Below, piece by piece: positions 6,098 through 8,075 of a DNA stretch of 8,075 bases; positions within the stretch are counted from its first letter, which is position 1; every line of letters begins with the position of its first letter. A model generated the notes under the pieces. It made no database searches and was not told the DNA's origin. It saw only the letters and a list, made by a program, of their open reading frames with translations. The position numbers and the translations under genes were made by a program. The stretch spans positions 1 through 8,075 of the forward strand of contig JAJXYI010000039.1 of the NCBI GenBank assembly GCA_021780625.1, written 5' to 3'. This stretch comes from a bacterium. Its GTDB lineage: Bacteria; Verrucomicrobiota; Verrucomicrobiae; Opitutales; Opitutaceae.

Positions 6098-6985
6098 TCA
6101 GCCGACGGTCCCGGCTCCTTTCAGGATGACGCCGACATTATGGCGAAGGATGGTCGCCAGCGCGGCGACCGCGGCGGAGGGTTTCGCCTCGGCCCGGTAG
6201 AGCACGACGCCGATCTTCGGCAGGCGCGGCATGCCGGAGAGGATTCGGAGATCGGATGGCATTCCGGCAGGGGTACGGACCGTGATGCCGAGGCCCGCGT
6301 TCACCGCAGCCCAGACCGCGGCGAGACTCGAACCCGAGAATGCGATTCGCCAAGGTACATTCGCGCGATCCAGCGCATCGGTTGCCGCCGACCGCAGCGC
6401 GCACGGGGCTTCGAACACGGCGAGCGAGACTGCCTTGCGACTGCGGCGCTCGCCGCGTCCCAGACCGTCGCGGCCGATCCAGCACATGGGAAGCGAACCG
6501 AGCGTCTCGCTGTGGGCCATCTCGAGATCGGACTCCCATGCAAGCGCCAGGTCCAGACGCCCGGAGCGAACCTGGTTGAGCAGCGAAGCGTTTCTAGCGA
6601 CCTGCGCCTCCACCGTGAGGCCTGGATGTGCGGTGACAAATTGCCCCAGCACGCCGGACAGAAAGTTGTGGCCAAAATCCTCCTGCACTCCCACGCGCAC
6701 GGTTCCCTGGAGGCGCCCCTCGTTGAGCGCCGCAAGCGCCTCGTCGTTGAGCTCCAGGAGACGCCGGGCGTAGCCCAGCAGGACCTCGCCCGCAGGTGTC
6801 AGCACCATCCGCCTGCCTTCCTTTCGAAGAATGGGCCGGCCCGCCTGATCGGTGAGCTTCTTCAACTGGGCGCTGATCGCCGACGTGGAGCGCCCGACCC
6901 GGTCGGAGGCCCGCCCAAAGCCGCCGAGTTCGACGCCGGTGACAAAGGTGCGCAAGACATGAAGGTCGAGGGTCGGAGTGGCCAT
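6098..6985 (-). CDS. LysR-family transcriptional regulator
   Basis: A 295-residue regulator of normal LysR length. Residues 7-66 form the winged HTH: LHVLRTFVTGVELGGFGRASDRVGRSTSAISAQLKKL, with the usual A-(8-9)-S-x-S-A-x-S-x-Q-(I/L) pattern, followed by a wing (RKEGRRMVLTPAGEVLL). A linker helix (to about 90) leads into the periplasmic-binding-protein-like effector domain, starting GTVRVGVQEDF at 94-104. RSGRLDLALAW (140-150) matches the conserved L-x-x-G-x-LDLAL motif. The effector cannot be predicted. An upstream in-frame ATG at 7162 was rejected: those 59 codons are AT-rich and Cys-rich, and give no LysR-like sequence, while MATPTLDLHVLRTF is a standard LysR opening. It is upstream of and co-directional with the GH62 gene. 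LysR regulators usually control divergent genes, but here the neighbour on the other side is also on the minus strand, so the target is open. Confidence 0.92.
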   Translation of the reverse strand: MATPTLDLHVLRTFVTGVELGGFGRASDRVGRSTSAISAQLKKLTDQAGRPILRKEGRRMVLTPAGEVLLGYARRLLELNDEALAALNEGRLQGTVRVGVQEDFGHNFLSGVLGQFVTAHPGLTVEAQVARNASLLNQVRSGRLDLALAWESDLEMAHSETLGSLPMCWIGRDGLGRGERRSRKAVSLAVFEAPCALRSAATDALDRANVPWRIAFSGSSLAAVWAAVNAGLGITVRTPAGMPSDLRILSGMPRLPKIGVVLYRAEAKPSAAVAALATILRHNVGVILKGAGTVG

Positions 6986-7236
6986 GGTCCAGAAATTCAG
7001 TGAACAGAAACGAAGGAAACAAAGATAGGAGGGGCAGAGTAGTGAATAAACAGTTTTGATTAGGTGCGATTCACCCGTGAGGTGACAGAAACAGCGCGTT
7101 CTATTCCGGGTTGAGCGAACGACACTTCCCAAACCTTCGTTTCCTTCTGTTGCCTGCGACAAGGTTCAATTCGACTCAACCTGGTCAACGAGCCGGATTC
7201 GCCCCCGGACGGCACCGCATATCACCGCCGCAGACC
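6986..7236. other. Upstream region of the LysR gene with 13-bp inverted repeat
   Basis: This 251-bp non-coding stretch is clearly richer in A+T than its surroundings and should hold the LysR promoter. GAAGGAAACAAAG (7012-7024) and the complement of GAAGGAAACGAAG (7135-7147) form a 13-bp inverted repeat with one non-matching pair and 110 bp between the arms. In a minus-strand transcript that pair would be a G-U wobble. A short TCAC-CC-GTGA dyad lies at 7071-7080. No convincing -35/-10 pair could be fixed. Confidence 0.5.
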
Positions 7237-8075
7237 TCAGGCCCGCGTCACGAGTCGCTGCCAGACCGGAGCGTAGTCCTGGACCATGCCAACATCGTCA
7301 ACCGCGAGGTCCGCCTTGAAAGCCCCCTGCCCGCTCTCGTAACGATACAGCCTGCGGTCGATGCACGTGTAGCGCTGCTCGTGCCGCTCGAGGCGCAGGC
7401 TCGGAAATCGGAGTAGCGCGGCGGTCACCGCGGCGGACTCGCCCGGCTTCAAACCCAGACGCCGGATCGGAATGAGGTTGGTTGACGGACTGAAATTCAA
7501 ATCGAACTCGGCGCAGCCCGTGAATTCCGGACAGGGCGTGCCGTTCAAAAACCACAATCCGTCGGCCTCGCGTCGCACCGACAGCCGGATCAGGCCGCCG
7601 CCGAGCCAGCCCTCGACCCTCGCAGTCCGAAAATCCCATGCGTCGCCGCACACGATCGAGTAGCTCAGCGACGCGGCCAGCCCCTCGGCGTCGAACACGG
7701 CGGAGCCGGCGAGCTCCCAGCCACCGGCCAGACGGGCAAGCCGCGCGGACTCGCTGCCCTGAGTGTCGAGTCGGCGCCACAAGGCCGAAGCCACCCGGGG
7801 TCCGGAATCGGTCCCTCGGCGCCGGGCCGACATTTCCTGCTCCAGCCACCAGGTCTTCCCGCCATCGGCTGAGCTGTGGCCTGTCCATTGGAAACTCTCC
7901 GAGGTGATCGCCGAAAACGTCCATTTCAGGAGGCTGCCGTCCATGTCCCGACCCTCGAGGACGATCCGATCGCCCGCCGGGCCACCCTCAAGATGGATGA
8001 CGATTCCGCTCTGGGCGCCGACGAAGGTGGCCTTCCAGCGGCGGAGCCTCGCATCATAGTACCGCAGGGTTGTCC
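7237..8075 (-). CDS. Lipocalin-like region fused to glycolipid-binding domain, 5' partial
   Basis: The frame is open from the stop at 7237-7239 to the right edge, so the 5' end is missing; 279 sense codons including stop are visible. The internal ATG at 7944 is not a start, because the codons before it read TTLRYYDARLRRWKATFVG and continue the same fold. The first 80-90 visible residues (to about 7830) are beta-rich and look like DUF1579/lipocalin-like proteins (RIVLEGRDMDGS, SFQWTGHSSADGGKTW, LEQEMSARR). From about 7785 to the end, ALWRRLDTQGSESARL, ARVEGWLGG, GCAEFDLNFSPSTNLIPIRRL, RFPSLRLERHEQRY and YRYESGQGAFKADLAVDD fit the putative glycolipid-binding family PF06475, usually a stand-alone protein of about 190 residues (PA1994-like). 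No transmembrane segment is visible. The ligand and role are unknown. The family calls rest on recall of motifs. Confidence 0.78.
   Translation of the reverse strand, partial: TTLRYYDARLRRWKATFVGAQSGIVIHLEGGPAGDRIVLEGRDMDGSLLKWTFSAITSESFQWTGHSSADGGKTWWLEQEMSARRRGTDSGPRVASALWRRLDTQGSESARLARLAGGWELAGSAVFDAEGLAASLSYSIVCGDAWDFRTARVEGWLGGGLIRLSVRREADGLWFLNGTPCPEFTGCAEFDLNFSPSTNLIPIRRLGLKPGESAAVTAALLRFPSLRLERHEQRYTCIDRRLYRYESGQGAFKADLAVDDVGMVQDYAPVWQRLVTRA

Noticed and set aside
6986..7162. 59-codon N-terminal extension of the LysR protein
   Set aside because: The extension is AT-rich and Cys-rich and unlike LysR N-termini; MATPTLDLHVLRTF at 6985 is the standard opening.

Overview
The window is high-GC bacterial DNA without RNA genes, transposases or CRISPR. 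Three things suggest a Verrucomicrobiota-type plant-polysaccharide degrader, probably of the Opitutaceae: secreted glycoside hydrolases, long C-terminal beta-rich modules carrying an STRCYVGTG signature, and intergenic DNA packed with short palindromic elements and a 7-bp tandem repeat. This placement is inferred from general style; no marker gene is present.

Layout. A 7-bp tandem repeat (1-77) runs into the stop codon of a small SAM-dependent methyltransferase gene (76-705, minus). A divergent intergenic region (706-960) holds one copy of a palindromic element and two overlapping dyads just ahead of an SRPBCC-domain protein gene (961-1398, plus). Next is a secreted GH13 neopullulanase/cyclomaltodextrinase-like enzyme (1552-3408, plus). 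It converges on a secreted GH62 alpha-L-arabinofuranosidase with two related C-terminal modules (3955-5943, minus). The 546-bp gap between the two hydrolases holds at least three more copies of the palindromic element, in alternating orientation. Upstream of the GH62 gene is a LysR-family regulator (6098-6985, minus), then a 251-bp intergenic region. Last is the 3' part of a gene that runs off the right edge (7237-8075, minus) and encodes a lipocalin-like beta-rich region fused to a PF06475-type glycolipid-binding domain.

Function. The two hydrolases point to exported degradation of alpha-glucans (starch, pullulan, cyclodextrins) and of arabinose-substituted xylan or arabinan. They are convergent and so not one operon. 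The LysR gene lies directly upstream of the GH62 gene on the same strand and could regulate it, but nothing in the sequence proves this. The other genes look like unrelated housekeeping or accessory functions.

The most unusual signal is the roughly 50-bp two-hairpin element. Its copies differ in arm sequence but keep base pairing through compensatory changes. It resembles REP/BIME elements and occurs in four or five copies here.
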